This document shows positions 31,808 through 45,100 of a stretch of 64,000 nucleotides of DNA, piece by piece; positions within the stretch are counted from its first letter, which is position 1, and the number at the start of each line of letters is the position of its first letter. This DNA is from Primula veris (taxonomy: Eukaryota; Streptophyta; Magnoliopsida; Ericales; Primulaceae): NCBI GenBank assembly GCA_963682055.1, contig OY821744.1, positions 22,792,967 to 22,856,966 of the forward strand. The letters run 5' to 3'. A model generated the notes under the pieces. It was not told the DNA's origin and ran no database searches. It saw only the letters and a program-made list of their open reading frames with translations. A program made the translations under genes and the position numbers.

Positions 31808-34480
31808 TCATAAGCGTCGAGGACGTATTGGATACGGACACTTACGACAATCATGTCCTCGCCCTTGACAACTAGAACATCTCATACGTGCTCGTCTCTC
31901 CGACTGATCCATACCATTATGAATACGAGTAGATCTTGGACGACCCCTTTCTCTTAAAAGAGTAACATCCGGAAGAAATAATCTATCACATTCATCCCAA
32001 TAGTCTTGATGCCGAATAGGAGAAAATTGCGCCGAGTACGTACCTTCGTATGATTCAAGCGTGTAATATTTTACTATGTAAGCTTCCCAATCAAGACGGT
32101 TTGCAGCGCATACGGAAAACACATGTGAACAAGGGATTCCATCACTCTGCCACTTACCGCAATCGCATTGCCAAAGTGAAAAGTCGACAACTTGAGTATT
32201 GCCGCCCCTGGAATTTCTTGAACTTGTACACACGGAATAAACCCCTCTTTCATAATCGAAAGTAACATTGGTATGACCAATGTCCGACCTTCGTTTGTCT
32301 AAAATTTTGAGAATATTGGGACCATATCTTGTGCCGCTGTTTCTCATCCCGATTACTATCTTTTTCCGCTCGCAAAAATAGTGTACCAACTTATAGAAAA
32401 TAAGCTGCACAGCAGCAGTGATTGGTAAATTACGAGCAGCTTTTAAGACATTATTGAAAATTTCAGCCATGTTTGTGGTCATGTTACCATGTCGCCTCCC
32501 TTTATCATGAAAATATGACCATTTTTCCGCAGGCTCTCTTATCAACCATTGATATGCTTGAGGATTCATGACTTTTATTGCTTCCATGATTCTTTTCAAT
32601 TTTCTTTCTTGTAATTCCCAAATGGCGTTCTCCACTAACTTGTGTAAGTCAGGATCTCCTCTGAAAGCTTTCTTAAAATTATCCAAAAAATGATTTGAAC
32701 AATATCGATGAACAAAACCTGGACCACGCCAAACGCCTCTCACTGCACTTAGAATACCAGCATGTCTATCCGAAATTAGACAAATATTCATGCGCTCTTT
32801 AATCACATGTCGCATAATGTTGGAAAGAAAATAGCTCCACGAAATTGTACTCTCCTCAGCAACAAATGCACAACCAATGGGAAAAACATGATTATCTGCA
32901 TCCGATGCCATGGCCAACAAAATCTTACCTTTATACTTCCCATATAAGTGAGTAGCATCAATAGCGATAACTGGCCTACAATACTGAAATGCATCAATAA
33001 CGGCCTTAAATGTGAAGAAAAATCTGTTCAATACCTCACCCACTGTATTTGTTACCGCATCGTAAACTGGCGTGGTCTCATAAGAAGCAACGGTACCGGG
33101 ATTATACTTTTGAAGCGCTTTCATAAATTTAGGTAAAACTTTATACGAGTCTTCCCAATTACCAAATATCTCTGCGATTGCTTTTTGTTTACCCAAATAA
33201 GCTTTTTTGTATGAAACTGACATTTCAAAACGGGCATTCACAATCTCTTTAACTAATGAAATCTTCATCATAGGATTAGTTGTGATGGCATTTCGAATGG
33301 TTTGGGCAACAAGATTGGAATCTAACTGTGGATGATCAGTTGTAAGCTCGGCATGAATGCATGTATGAGGACCGTTGTACACCGACACTTCAAAAAATCC
33401 ATGTTTCTTTCTTAGCGAAGCTCGTAGTTTCCATTTGCATTGTTGAGTTTCGGCCAGTTTACAACGAATTTCCCAAAATTTGGCCTTCGAACTTTTAGTG
33501 GAAAAATGGATGTTACGTTTGATTGACCAAAGTTTTATTCCCTTTTTCAACATTTCTTTATCCCTAAATAAAAGACCAACAAAAGGATCATTAACTTGAG
33601 GATCCCAAAATCCAGGATACATCATATAATTGCTTCTCTGGTTAATGTAATTTTCTTGAGTGTCGAACGGTTCATTAAACAAACTTGACATTGGTTGATG
33701 CATAGGAATTTCATCGGGAATAGTATTATTCGCCAATTGTGACCCACTTGATTGGTCGTTTTCATCCTCATCCATATACAAGCCCATTTCAGAGGATAAT
33801 TCTTCGTACTCAACTTCTTGTACATTTTCTTCGTCATCGTCAGACTCGTTTTCGCTAATATTGAAGTCCGGATCTTCATCCTCTGGTTCATCCCCAAGTT
33901 CTATCGACCAACCAATATTATCTGCCAATCGACACACTGCATCCAAATGTGTCAAATCTGGTTCGTTGTTCTCAGAATATACCTCTAGCATTGGCTCTTG
34001 TCGAATGGGTGTTCTACTTGATGTACCGATTTCATGCATTGGCTCTTGTCGAATGGGTGTTCCACTTGATGTACCGATTTCATTAGTGGAAAGAATATTA
34101 TAATACAACCCGTAATCTTGATCAGAAGAGTAAACTTGCTCAATTTCAACATATAACTCTATAAACGTTCTTCCATTTTCTTCTATTAACTCAAGCATGG
34201 TTTCCAACGAATCATTATCATCAACAGCCAATCGCATATATTTAAACTCAGTAAGTGTAGTCAGATATGGATAACGACATGTTAAACTCAAACGATTTGA
34301 AGTCGATGACACATCAAGTACCTTAAACAATTTTTCCAAAAATTGGTCGTATGTCGTGTTTCTAGATACCTTAAAAATTTTTTTATAAGAAATATCATAA
34401 GATAACCCCTCGCTAATAGTTTCCATTATCGTACCTCCCCAATAACACATAATTGTAGGATTTTTCATTTCGATAAACAC
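31808..34480 (-). CDS. mudrA-like: MULE transposase, 890 residues, uninterrupted
   Basis: Single exon. It has a PB1-like N-terminal domain (about 28-115), then an acidic linker with an internal duplication (IGTSSxTPIRQEPM twice, 135-164). The MuDR N-terminal domain is at about 297-380. The DDE core has D508 in IDATHLYGKYKG, D571 in LISDRHAG and E673 in TTNMAEIFNN. A SWIM finger (C772, C774, C784, H786) and a CX2CX4HX4C knuckle (C868, C871, H876, C881) follow. All catalytic and zinc residues expected of an active plant MULE transposase are present, and the length is full. The start at 34480 is the first Met of the open frame; a Met at residue 11 or 19 is also possible. It reads inward from the right TIR about 440 bp away. 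It could mobilise MULE-2 and related MITEs. Confidence 0.93.
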   Translation of the reverse strand: MFIEMKNPTIMCYWGGTIMETISEGLSYDISYKKIFKVSRNTTYDQFLEKLFKVLDVSSTSNRLSLTCRYPYLTTLTEFKYMRLAVDDNDSLETMLELIEENGRTFIELYVEIEQVYSSDQDYGLYYNILSTNEIGTSSGTPIRQEPMHEIGTSSRTPIRQEPMLEVYSENNEPDLTHLDAVCRLADNIGWSIELGDEPEDEDPDFNISENESDDDEENVQEVEYEELSSEMGLYMDEDENDQSSGSQLANNTIPDEIPMHQPMSSLFNEPFDTQENYINQRSNYMMYPGFWDPQVNDPFVGLLFRDKEMLKKGIKLWSIKRNIHFSTKSSKAKFWEIRCKLAETQQCKWKLRASLRKKHGFFEVSVYNGPHTCIHAELTTDHPQLDSNLVAQTIRNAITTNPMMKISLVKEIVNARFEMSVSYKKAYLGKQKAIAEIFGNWEDSYKVLPKFMKALQKYNPGTVASYETTPVYDAVTNTVGEVLNRFFFTFKAVIDAFQYCRPVIAIDATHLYGKYKGKILLAMASDADNHVFPIGCAFVAEESTISWSYFLSNIMRHVIKERMNICLISDRHAGILSAVRGVWRGPGFVHRYCSNHFLDNFKKAFRGDPDLHKLVENAIWELQERKLKRIMEAIKVMNPQAYQWLIREPAEKWSYFHDKGRRHGNMTTNMAEIFNNVLKAARNLPITAAVQLIFYKLVHYFCERKKIVIGMRNSGTRYGPNILKILDKRRSDIGHTNVTFDYERGVYSVCTSSRNSRGGNTQVVDFSLWQCDCGKWQSDGIPCSHVFSVCAANRLDWEAYIVKYYTLESYEGTYSAQFSPIRHQDYWDECDRLFLPDVTLLRERGRPRSTRIHNGMDQSERRARMRCSSCQGRGHDCRKCPYPIRPRRL

Positions 34481-34674
34481 ACGGTAAAATTAACAATTTT
34501 ACTCAAATAATACTCCAACAACACAAAATATTGAGCTTTTACCTGTTTTGGAAGAGATCTGAGATTTGCCCTAAAATGATATAAGAGCTCTGTTTTTTTT
34601 ATTTTTACAGTGGTAATGAGATGAGTACAGTGGTCTGTGGAAATGAGATGAGTTTTTTAAGTACAAGTATTTCC

Positions 34675-34923
34675 GAAAAACGACCGATCGAAATGTACGT
34701 AACGACCGATCGTTTTTGTCTGAAAAACGACCGGTCGTATTGTCCAATTCGACCGATCGTTTATTGTCCAAATTGTTCCAGAGAGTTCAATAATAAAACG
34801 ACCGATCGTTTTAACCATTTCGATCGGTCGTTTTTCGAAAGTAGACCATTTTGGGAATATTTCAGAAAGGTAGCCCATTCTGGGCTTTAACTGTCCACAG
34901 TAGACCATTTCAGCAAAAAACTC
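34675..34923 (-). repeat. right TIR and motif cluster of MULE-2
   Basis: Mirror of the left end: motif copies at about 34677-34832, then the unique TIR (CAGAAAGGTAGCCCATTCTG ... CAGCAAAAAACTC). The perfect 9-bp duplication follows. Confidence 0.9.
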
Positions 34924-35060
34924 CAAAATAGAGGCAGGTGGTTTTAGAAAGATGCACCAAAAGTTAATTTTATGATTTTTTTTTTAAGATATAGTTTGTG
35001 TTTTTCTTTTAATATTGTACCTGTAGCAATAATTTTAAAGTAGCGTTACATCCATCATTC

Positions 35061-35555
35061 GGGGATTTTTGCACTTTCGTACGCCATACTATTGTATTTT
35101 TGCAATTTTATACACTATACTAACAAATTATTTGATTAATACACCATACTACCATTTATCGGTGATTTTATACACTTCCGTACAAGTACAAGAATTTAAC
35201 AAATTACATCCAATAAGAATTCGTGGTAAGAGAATTAAATTTCTTCATTTGTCCTAAAATTCAAGCTAAATCTGTAAAATTAAACGGGTTTGTATATAAT
35301 TATTTAGTGGTATGAAACGAGCATGATAATTTTGAGTTCACTAACTTACATGGATCAAAGTATTCAACTAATATTAATGAAAATAAATATCGGTGTAATA
35401 GGTGGTAGTCGAGTGTGTGAAAAATATTGAACGGAATTGTATAAAATAACTGAAAAGTGGTAGTATGATGTACTAATATAAAATAATTTAGTAGTATAGT
35501 GTGCAAAATCGTAAAAAAATTAATAATTTGATGTACAAAAGTAAAAAAAAAAACC
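35061..35555. mobile_element. foldback MITE upstream of CYP71
   Basis: The left arm (GGGGATTTTTGCACTTTCGT, then CACTATACTAACAAATTATT) pairs imperfectly with the right arm read inward (GCACACTATACTACTAAATT, then CATCATACTACCACTTTTCA), giving arms of about 110 bp. No convincing target duplication was found, so the superfamily is open. Confidence 0.65.
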
Positions 35556-35972
35556 TTCGATCCTAGTAAGAATTAATTTCCAAAAAGAATAAAAAAAATA
35601 AAAAAATCGAACGGTACTTCGTAATGTATAAAAAATAAAAATTTGAAGTACCGGTCAAAATAACTTGGGGCATGATTGCCCAGTTGAATTAAGTCTACTT
35701 CCGTTCCACATTATAAGTATATAAAATCTTATGCAATTTTAACCGATTTGGAACAATTTTTTAATTTTTTTATAAATAAATAAAAGTTAAACTATAGGAA
35801 ATAATTTTAAAAATAATTATTTCAAACAATTTGGACAGAGCTGTCTGTTTTGGTATAGAAGAGCGACTAATTGATTGATTTTTTAGTGCTGCGTTTTGCT
35901 CTGCACTTGGAAAAACTGTCTCTTTCTTTCAGTGAACAAAACCCTAGGGGAGAGAGAGAGAGAGAGAGAGAA
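35556..35972 (+). promoter_or_regulatory. promoter and 5' leader of CYP71
   Basis: AT-rich DNA ending in a leader with a GA dinucleotide run (about 35950-35971) directly before the start codon, a common feature of plant 5' leaders. No single TATA box stands out. Confidence 0.45.
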
Positions 35973-36148
35973 ATGGCGGAGACTAAAACCCAGATGGAGA
36001 ACGAAGAGGGAGAAGAAGCGATAGGACCATTGTTACCGGCACCTCGATCTCGACCGAAACGACCTCTACAGTTCGAACACGCTTTCCTTGATTCTCTCCC
36101 TAATGCTAATATGTATTTATACACCCCTTTTATTCATTCTCTCTCTCT

Positions 36149-36189
<41 letters not shown>

Positions 36190-39100
36190 TGTTTGTGGTA
36201 TACGAGGTGGTATTGTATTACTAGTACCGTGTGACCCACGTTATATCTTGTTTGTTTACACAAATTGCATTCAGTATTATATAAGGTATAGTACTAATTA
36301 TACCACAGTTTATGCTAATAAGGGGGTATAACTAATAACACCTATATGCTCGTATTATATATCCCACTAATAGATACATATAACTTGCGGTATAAGAATG
36401 GGTAGAGTAGTGTTAGTTGTACTGTGGACCCACCTTATATCATTTTTGCTTATACACTTTGTAATTGGTACTAAATGGGGTATAATACTAATTATTGTAC
36501 AATTTAAGCTAATAATGGGGTATAACTAATATTACTAGGCCAGCTTAAATTAGTACTATACCCCATTTAGCACCGATTACAAATTGCGTAAACAAACATG
36601 ATATAAGGTGGTCCCACAGTACGATTTATACTATCCTCATTCTTATGCCGCAAACAAACATAGCCTTATATATACACACACACACACATTCGTATAACTC
36701 TTTACTCACGCTGCCCCACCCTTGTTGTGTTGCTTCATGTTTTCATTGTATTTATGCAAATAAGGTTTTTATGAGGTTTATGAGCTCTGCTTAATCGTTT
36801 AGCTGCATCTTTTTAACCAAAATAAGCTGCCTTAAATGTGTTTATTCACTAGGAGGGTTTATTTACTGAAATCCTTTGCTATTGTTGTTGCTGTATGTAT
36901 GCATTTTTTAGGTTTATATGGGTTTTTGAGCTCTGCTTAATCGTTTAGCTGTATTTTTTTAGCCCGAAATAAGCTGCCTTTTCGACCCTACGAGTAGTAC
37001 CAGAGCTTGATCATTCGTCTTAGAGTTACTAGTTAGTTCCAACACGCATAAGAAAACAGCTTTTAGCTTAACCAATTAGGACTTGGAGAAAACAGCTTTC
37101 ACTAGGAGGGGTTATTGAAATCCTTTGTTGTTGTTGCTTTTATGCATTTTTTTTCATGTTTTATAACGTACACCACAAGAAATTTAGGATTTAAAGACAA
37201 TCAGAATAGTACTTTTTCTGGAAACAATATTTTTTGTCTTCAAATCTAAAATTAGGGACCAAAATTTATATTTAAAAAAATTGTTGCCAAATAAATTCAA
37301 GAGGACAGCTAAATTTTGTATCAAAATAGATTTGAAAACAAATTTAAATTGTCTCCTTATGTTGGTATGTGATTGATTGTCTTTAGAGACATTTTTGTTA
37401 AAATTTTGGTCGCTAAGAATTAGATTTGGGAATAAAAATTACTTTTGTCCATATAAGTACTATTTAGAGACAATTTTGTTGTCTCTAAATCATAATTTTC
37501 TTGTAGTGATATGCAAATAAGGTTTATATGGGGGTTTTGAGCTGCTTAATCGTTCAGCTGCATCTTTTTAAGCTGCCTTATTCGACCATACGAGTAGTAC
37601 AAGATCTTGATCTTTTGTCTTAGAGTTAGTACGAACACACATAAGAAAACAGCTCTTAACCAATCAGATGCAGTCCAACTATAACTCGAGATTTGTAGAT
37701 ATCGCTGTCTTAAAATAACTTGAGATTTATAGATGCACTGGGTTCCAGCTCACTGCCTTCACTTGTGACCTTCTAATTGCCTAAACCTCCATTGGATATT
37801 AATATTTAATAAAAAGGTATTTTAAATAGTATTAAAGTGGGAGATTTTGTTGTTGTTATACTCCTATAAAGATGCTTATGCCATGGGTCGGCCTTACAGT
37901 TCAGACTTGTTGCAGCTGCATGAATTTTCTTTGCCTACTCACTGCATTTTTACCAATATATTAGTGTATTGAAAGTACAAAATTTTAATTTGGGGAGAAT
38001 TATGAAATGTAACCTAGGTAATTATCACTTTGTTTAGTACCGCCGCGTCCCAGGTAACTATGCTAAGTTCCAGACTTTCCAAAAAAAATTGCAATTTGAC
38101 CGAGTCTCATAAAATGTAGTATATTGCGATCACCTTTTGAGATCTAATGGACATGAATTGTTTATTGATTTATCATGTAAATGTACTGTTTGATGTAAGC
38201 TAGTAGCCTGCTAATTACTGAAGTCGATAAACCTGATTAATTAGCTTTCATTGTGTTTTCAAACCACAAAGAAAGGAAATGAAGATCCTAATATTATAGA
38301 TGGCCTAGAGCCTCCTGTACTCTGAACCATCCCTCTTCTTTCAGATTTATAAAATGAAAACTAAAAAGAGATTTTTATGCAGCTCTGTAAAGTGTGGTTT
38401 CCAGAAATAGTGGGTATTATTGTTTTGACTTTTGATCAAGGTTTCAAATGGCGCTAGGCGGTGAGGGGGCGCCTAGGCGGCAAGACCATTTTTTCACATT
38501 TTTTCATAATTTTTCACAATTTTCTTAGACATTCATACAATAAACGTGTTATGAATAAATTTTCCAAGTTAAATTGAACATTTCAAGTCTATTAGCCTAT
38601 AGTTATACTATTAAAATCCATTTTTTAAAGTATTGCTGAAAACAAAATGATAAAAAAAATATAAAAATCATAAACTTTTATTATTTCTTTTGTTATTTCT
38701 AGGTGAGAGTAAAGTTAGGCTAATTGAGGGTTTTGAGTATTTAAAAAATATTTTTTTAATACTTTATACATGCGTTGACCAGCCTGAAAACGAATTGAAT
38801 TAGGTCCGGCGGCAAGCTAGCTCCTAGGCGGGCGCCTAGGCCGATTTTTAAAACACTGCTTTTGATGTACTTGTGACTCTGCCCAACTGTTATGGGTGAT
38901 GCTTTGCCTGGAAGCATAATTGCTGGGGTGAGAAAAAAAATGGGAAATGCAGTTGAGTGATCTAAATGAATTGGACACTTTCTGTTTCAGGATCTAGTTT
39001 TTAGGTAGTGTTTATGAAGCTGTTGAAATGTTATGTACTTTATGTATTGATATATATGCTTTATAATTGTTAGAACCAGATGTTGGATGCATTTTCTAAA

Positions 39101-42100
39101 TTATGGGTTCACTGAGTAGTTGTCACTGGGTCCTTAGGACTCTAGCTATTCCTATCTGTTAGAGTCTGTCCGAGACAAGCTGAATCTTTTTTACATCGCG
39201 AAGTTGGTCTGACTAGGAAAGGGTAGGTTAGTTTGGAAACAAATTTTTTGCTGGTGTAAGAATATTTCGAGAGAATTGAGTAACTTTGTGTTAAATTAAC
39301 CTTTGGGTTATGCTCGAAAGATCAGGAGTTGATAACTAGTGACAGCTAAGAAAATTCCAGGTGTTGGGGTTTTCTTGTAGTGCAATCTCCAACTTCATAA
39401 AGAATTCCTTTTTTTTTTTCTGACGGGGGGGGGGGGGGGGAATGAACTGGTTATGAAAATTTTGTCTTCTGTGGGTCACAGTAAAGAATTCCTTTGTATT
39501 TTCTCTGTTAAAAACTCTACTGCATAATTAATTGGAAGCTTGTGTACAACTTAACCACTAGTTAATATATGTAAACTTATTGAGTGTAAAAAAATATCTT
39601 TCTTCTTTTGGTTTACAAATTATTCCATAACGACTTGTAATTTTTGATCCTTTCGATGGTCTCCACTGTTCCAAATGTTTTATGCTTAGACTACTTAATT
39701 TCCAGCTGTGAATATAGTGAATCTGACAAAAATCATTTGTTTCTTACCTTTTTTTTTTCCCCTGAAGCTGTTTCTGAATGATGCAGGTATGAGAAGAGTT
39801 ACATGCATCGTGATGTTGTAACTCATGTTGCTGTCTCATGTGCCGACTATTTTATCACCGGAAGTGCTGATGGTAAGATAAAGTTGCACTTTAATTATTC
39901 CTTCAGTGTCTTCTTTCAGTATACAGCTTAGTTAAGAATTCAGTTTTGGTTTAATGGTGTAACTTCTAATTGTCTTTTTTCCTGGGCACCTCCTCAACAA
40001 TGGTAAAGGGCAGTAATTTTAAGATTTCCTTGTCTCTTTCCGTAAATTAGGCTTTAGTGAATAATGTCTGACACGATGGTTTTCTGGAGTTGATTGAACT
40101 CTCAAGATGTAGCTAACGCCATAATAGTTCGAGAGTGAACTGAAATCTCATGTCTATGTGGTATAAACATTGAGTTTTGAATGCTTAAGTAGAAAAAGCA
40201 ATAGCACTTAATTCTTTTATTTGATAAGCATTGTCTGGTTATACATCATTTTTCAGAGAGAGACGGTTTTCAACAGTTGTTAGCCTACCCATGTCCATCC
40301 TTTTCTTTGTGTCCTTCAACTCTTAGTCTGATTAATTATAGGTTTTTATTCAATATATGGAGTTTTGGTCACTATCAGTACCCCTTCTGTTTCCTTTAAG
40401 TATGGGAGAATTTATTTTTACTTGAGTGATCAAAGTTCTTTCAATTTGTTCATAATCATGCTAATTTGGTCATGTTTTCTATTTACTTCTTCCTTTTTAG
40501 GGCACTTAAAGTTTTGGAAGAAGAAGCCCCTGGGCATCGAGTTCGCAAAGCATTTTAGGTCCCACCTTGGACCTATTGAGGGGTTAGCTGTGAGTTTTCC
40601 GAACTTTTCTCCTTTTAAATCCTCATTTCCTCGTGCTTGCATATGTCAGCAATTTAATCATGTTAGCTATGCATCACTGAGGTACGTCGCGTGTTATAAT
40701 GGTTGATGTTGTATTAGTTGACCATCTATCAAGTAAAATGTTAAACCTACCTTTACAATTTGAGAACTATTGTGGTTAGAGGATGCAGTTGGTGGTTGCC
40801 TTTTTCCTGTAGATCAGTTGTTTTCCCTTTTACCTATTCTTTCACCGAAGTGGTTAGCTTCCATTTGTTATGTGTTGTTGTATTTTATGATGTTGAAGGA
40901 TCTAGAACATATAACCGCCCTAAAATTGTAAGATTTCGGATTTCCTGTTCTTTTTCTGCTAGTTTGAGCTGAAGAATAGGTGACAATTAGTTTTCTTGGG
41001 ATACAGTTGCTGGAAAAAAATTCTCGATCTCTTAGGTAGATTGGTTGCCTTCTTAGTATTATCATGAGGTGATTCCGCGAAAATAAAATAGGCCAAATTG
41101 TTGCAGTTCAATAATTGTTGCCTTCTTACAATCATGCTTCTTGGTTTAAAATGTTACCACTGTCGATCCTCAAGCTCTGTGTTATTAGCAACTTGTCTTC
41201 TGTATTGTAATACAGTGTTCTGCCAATAAAAAAATTGTAAAAAGATGGTCAACCTTCTAAAATTTTCAAGAATTGGGTGCATGTTGAAGGCTTAATAGGC
41301 ATATGTTCTGTCATAGTTGGTGATTGTTTAGGACCTTAGGTCATATCCTCCCCTGAAAGACCATATCTTTAACAAATAATGTGGATATGTAAGAGTATAA
41401 ATGTAAACTTAAATGACATGTAATTCTAAATTGGTACATCTTGAAGCACTGGCTGGCGAATGTCAGCTTATCACAAAACTTTGTTTAATATTTGAAAGGG
41501 AAAATTAATGTTAACTACACCAATCTATTGGTGGTTAAGAATTTGCATACTCATCTTCCAAGATTAACAATTTACACACTCACCTATAAGAGATCTATCA
41601 ATCAACACACTTTATTTGATTTATGTTAACTTTTTAAGAGAAGTTTGGTCACGTGTGATCACGTTACCGCTTCCAATTATGATTTAAAAGTAAAACTAAC
41701 ATAAATCAACTAAAGTGTGTTGATTGATAGATCTCTTATAGGTGAGTATGTAAATTGTTAATCTTATAAGATGAGTATGCAAATTCTTAACCACCAATAG
41801 GTTGGTGTAGTAAACTATAATTATCCCTATTTGAAATGTTAAGATGTGTGAGTATTTAGCAACCTTAAGGTCCATAACTGGATTCATTAATGCAGGTTAG
41901 TGTCGATGGTTTGCTTTGCTGCACAATATCCAGTGATAAATCAGTGAAAGTATATGATGTTGTCAACTACGACATGATGGTAATGATACGTTTGCCATAC
42001 ATTGCTGGATCTGCAGAATGGGTTTACAAACAAGGGGATGTCATGGCGAAGCTTGCTATTAGTGACCGTAACTCCTCTCTTGTTCACATATATGATGCAA

Positions 42101-45100
42101 GAAGTGGTTCAAATGAACCCATTTTATCTAAAAAGGTAGTGGCTAGCTTCAAAATGTTTTTTATTTTTATTTTTTATTAGTTCCTGGAAGGGTGTTTCAA
42201 TAGTTTCCTTCTTAAATTTGTTCCAGATACACTTGGGAAGTGTAACGGTTATGAGGTACAACCCCATATTTGATACCGTAATATCAGCAGATGACAAGGG
42301 AATCATTGAGTACTGGAACTCGGCTACACTTCAGTTCCCCGAGGATGGGTACATGTTTTTTTATTTCTTATCATTCCTATACACAAGCTTAATAACTTTG
42401 TTGACTGTTATATGCAAGCTTAATAGATTAGAAATAGGATAAATCCCTCGAAACTTGAATTTCAGTTGACTATTATATTCAAGCTTAATAGATTAGAAAG
42501 AAGATAAAGTCCTTCTAAACTTATTTTATAGCGAATCAAATCAGACCAAATAGAATCTTTTCTCAGTCTGATTTTTTTTTAATAGACTATAGTCAATCAA
42601 CAGATTGAATTCGGAACAAAGGCACTTAGGGAAGTTACAGGCCGGCATAAGCTTGTTGATAGATACGGACTATACTGTGCTTAGGGTTCAAAAAATTTAA
42701 TTGTGGTTATTCACTAAAAAATATGAGATACTTTTGAAGTTTCCCATTCCCCACTGGTTAACATATTATTTATGTTTGGTTTGCACATGTATGCAGGGTT
42801 GATTTTAGATTGAAAAGTGACACAAATCTCTTTGAAATAGTCAAGTGCAAGACCGCAGTCTCTGCTATTGAGGTATTATATCTACGTAGCCTTGTTCTTG
42901 TAGTGGGAGAAATGTTTCGTGGAGTTGTTGGGACAATTTTAGAATTTTAATCGCCTAATCGTTTTCCTGTAAATCTCTTCTGTTCAACACTTCGGCTGTG
43001 CTGAAATTTATTTATCAGTAATTCATCCTGAAGTATAAAAGCAATGTAAAATTGTAAACTGCTATTTCCATTTGGACAAGATCAAGTATATACTTGGCAA
43101 CCCTATGTATGTCAATGTCTTACAAACCAGTGCTGCTTGAGAAGGGCTATGAGCTTAAATAATTCGATTATTATTAGAATCGAATCGGGAAAATGTAATC
43201 AGTTGCCTGACATATGAGAACTATCACCAAAAAATATTAGGTAATCCAAACATGAAATTGCGAAGGAGATTATGGAGCATAAGGAAAAGATAAACATATT
43301 TTCTGGAAAAGTTTATTAAGTTTAGTATAGGTTTATATCTAGCCATGATAAACATATGAGAACTAGCATCTAAAGGAGATTATGGATCATAAGGATAAGA
43401 TAAACATATTTTCTGGAAAAAATCATTAAGTTTAGTATGGTGTTTTATGTCATAGTTGAAGATGAAGTGTCATACTGTGGTTAGGAAAGTATACACCCCC
43501 TGATCATATTTGACAGCGAAATTATGAGGTCCTCAAATTTATTAGTTTACGACACAAATGACTTAACTCCTATTCTTCTAATAATGCTAACAACACCTGG
43601 ATATGGGCTTTTATGAGTTAACCTTTGATAGTCAAATTATTGGGATAGTCAAGGTCTACTTATTGAACAACCATTGCATCATTGAAGTGTCTGCTTTTTT
43701 AATTCTCGTACACCAGATTGAGCTTCTTGCTGGTCAAGTTATTTAGTGAATTGCTGATTTCATACCAGCTACTTTAATTTTCTCCTGTTGTCATCAGGTA
43801 AGTCCAGATGGTAAGCAATTCTCGATCACCTCTCCTGATCGTAGAATACGTGTATTTTGGTATAGAACTGGTAAACTACGACGAGTTTATGACGAATCTC
43901 TCGAGGTATTGTTAGCTTGTTATTATGTCCATTTAATATTTAAAACTAATCTCATTTTTGTAACCGTATGTGTTGATGTTGTTTAGGTGGCTCAAGATCT
44001 TCAGAGAAGTGAAAATTCCCTTTACAGGCTAGATGCTATTGATTTTGGAAGAAGAATGGCTGTTGAAAAGGAATTTGAAAAAACTGAAAATGCACCACAA
44101 CCGAACGCAATTTTTGATGACAGCTCCAACTTCTTAATATACCCAACTCTTCTTGGAATAAAAGTAAGATAACAGAACCACTTTAACTTTACTATGAATT
44201 TGCGAAGTTCTATTTTTTCTTCTAATTTGTATTGTTGATTAGCTTGCACCTCATTTTCTTCTTGTGGTTTGTTTGTTAGATTGTAAATTTACACACAAAT
44301 AAAGTGTCTCGAATTCTCGGGAAGGTGGAGAACAATGATAGATTTGTAAGAATTGCATTGTATCGAGGTGACCGAAGCGGTAAAAAAGCAAGAAAAATCC
44401 CTGCAGCTGCAGCAAATGCCAATGAGAGCAAAGAGCCTTTAACAGACCCCACACTATTATGCTGTGCTTTCAAAAAGCACAGGATCTATTTGTTCAGGTA
44501 CGAATTTTGCGATAACTTTTTGCCATCATAGTTTTTTTTTCCTGGTGTTTCATGGTCTTTGAAAAAAAAGTTATATTCTTGTAGCTGTACCAATAAGATG
44601 AATATAAATTTATGAGTAGTACATTCTCACTTCTAATTTTGTTTATATAGTCGAAGAGAACCAGAGGAGCCCGAGGATCCAACCAAGGGAAGGGATGTGT
44701 TCAATGAGAAACCTCCCGCAGATGAACTTTTGGCTGCTTCAGAAATTGGAAAATCTACTACGACATCTCTTCCAGATAATTTGGTAAGTTTAATCAATTA
44801 TCTGCAGAACATATGATATATGACAACAACAAATGACAAGTGTGGTGGTTGGTTTGACTGAACTTTAGCACTCTTCTCATTTAGAACAATATAACTATGT
44901 AGCAAGATTGGTAAATCAAATTCTTCCCAGTATTATCTAATAGTGAAGGAATTGAATCTCCCACGAGAAGATGGCAAGGAAAGTTGTCTTTTCTTGGATT
45001 TGAATAGGCGCAAAGAAGATAAGTTCAGTTGAGACCGTTGAAGCTTTTACCGAACTATTTTGAAACTTGAATATAAACTCTAGCGAAATAGGATGTGAAC

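Larger units (their letters stand above)
26170..34923. mobile_element. MULE-2, Mutator-like element with uninterrupted transposase
   Basis: An 8754-bp element with long inverted termini (GAGTTTTTTGCTGAAATGGT at both ends, alignable over at least 160 bp). It is flanked by a perfect 9-bp duplication CAAAATAGA (26161-26169 and 34924-34932). Contents, left to right: a plant-transposon-associated gene (+), its inverted paralogue (-), and a single-exon MuDR transposase (-) reading inward from the right TIR. The perfect target duplication and unbroken 890-codon transposase suggest a younger copy than MULE-1 that may still supply transposase. Confidence 0.94.

Noticed and set aside
35867..36124. Minus-strand frame over the CYP71 first exon
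   Set aside because: It is the antisense of a recognised exon and the GA-rich leader.
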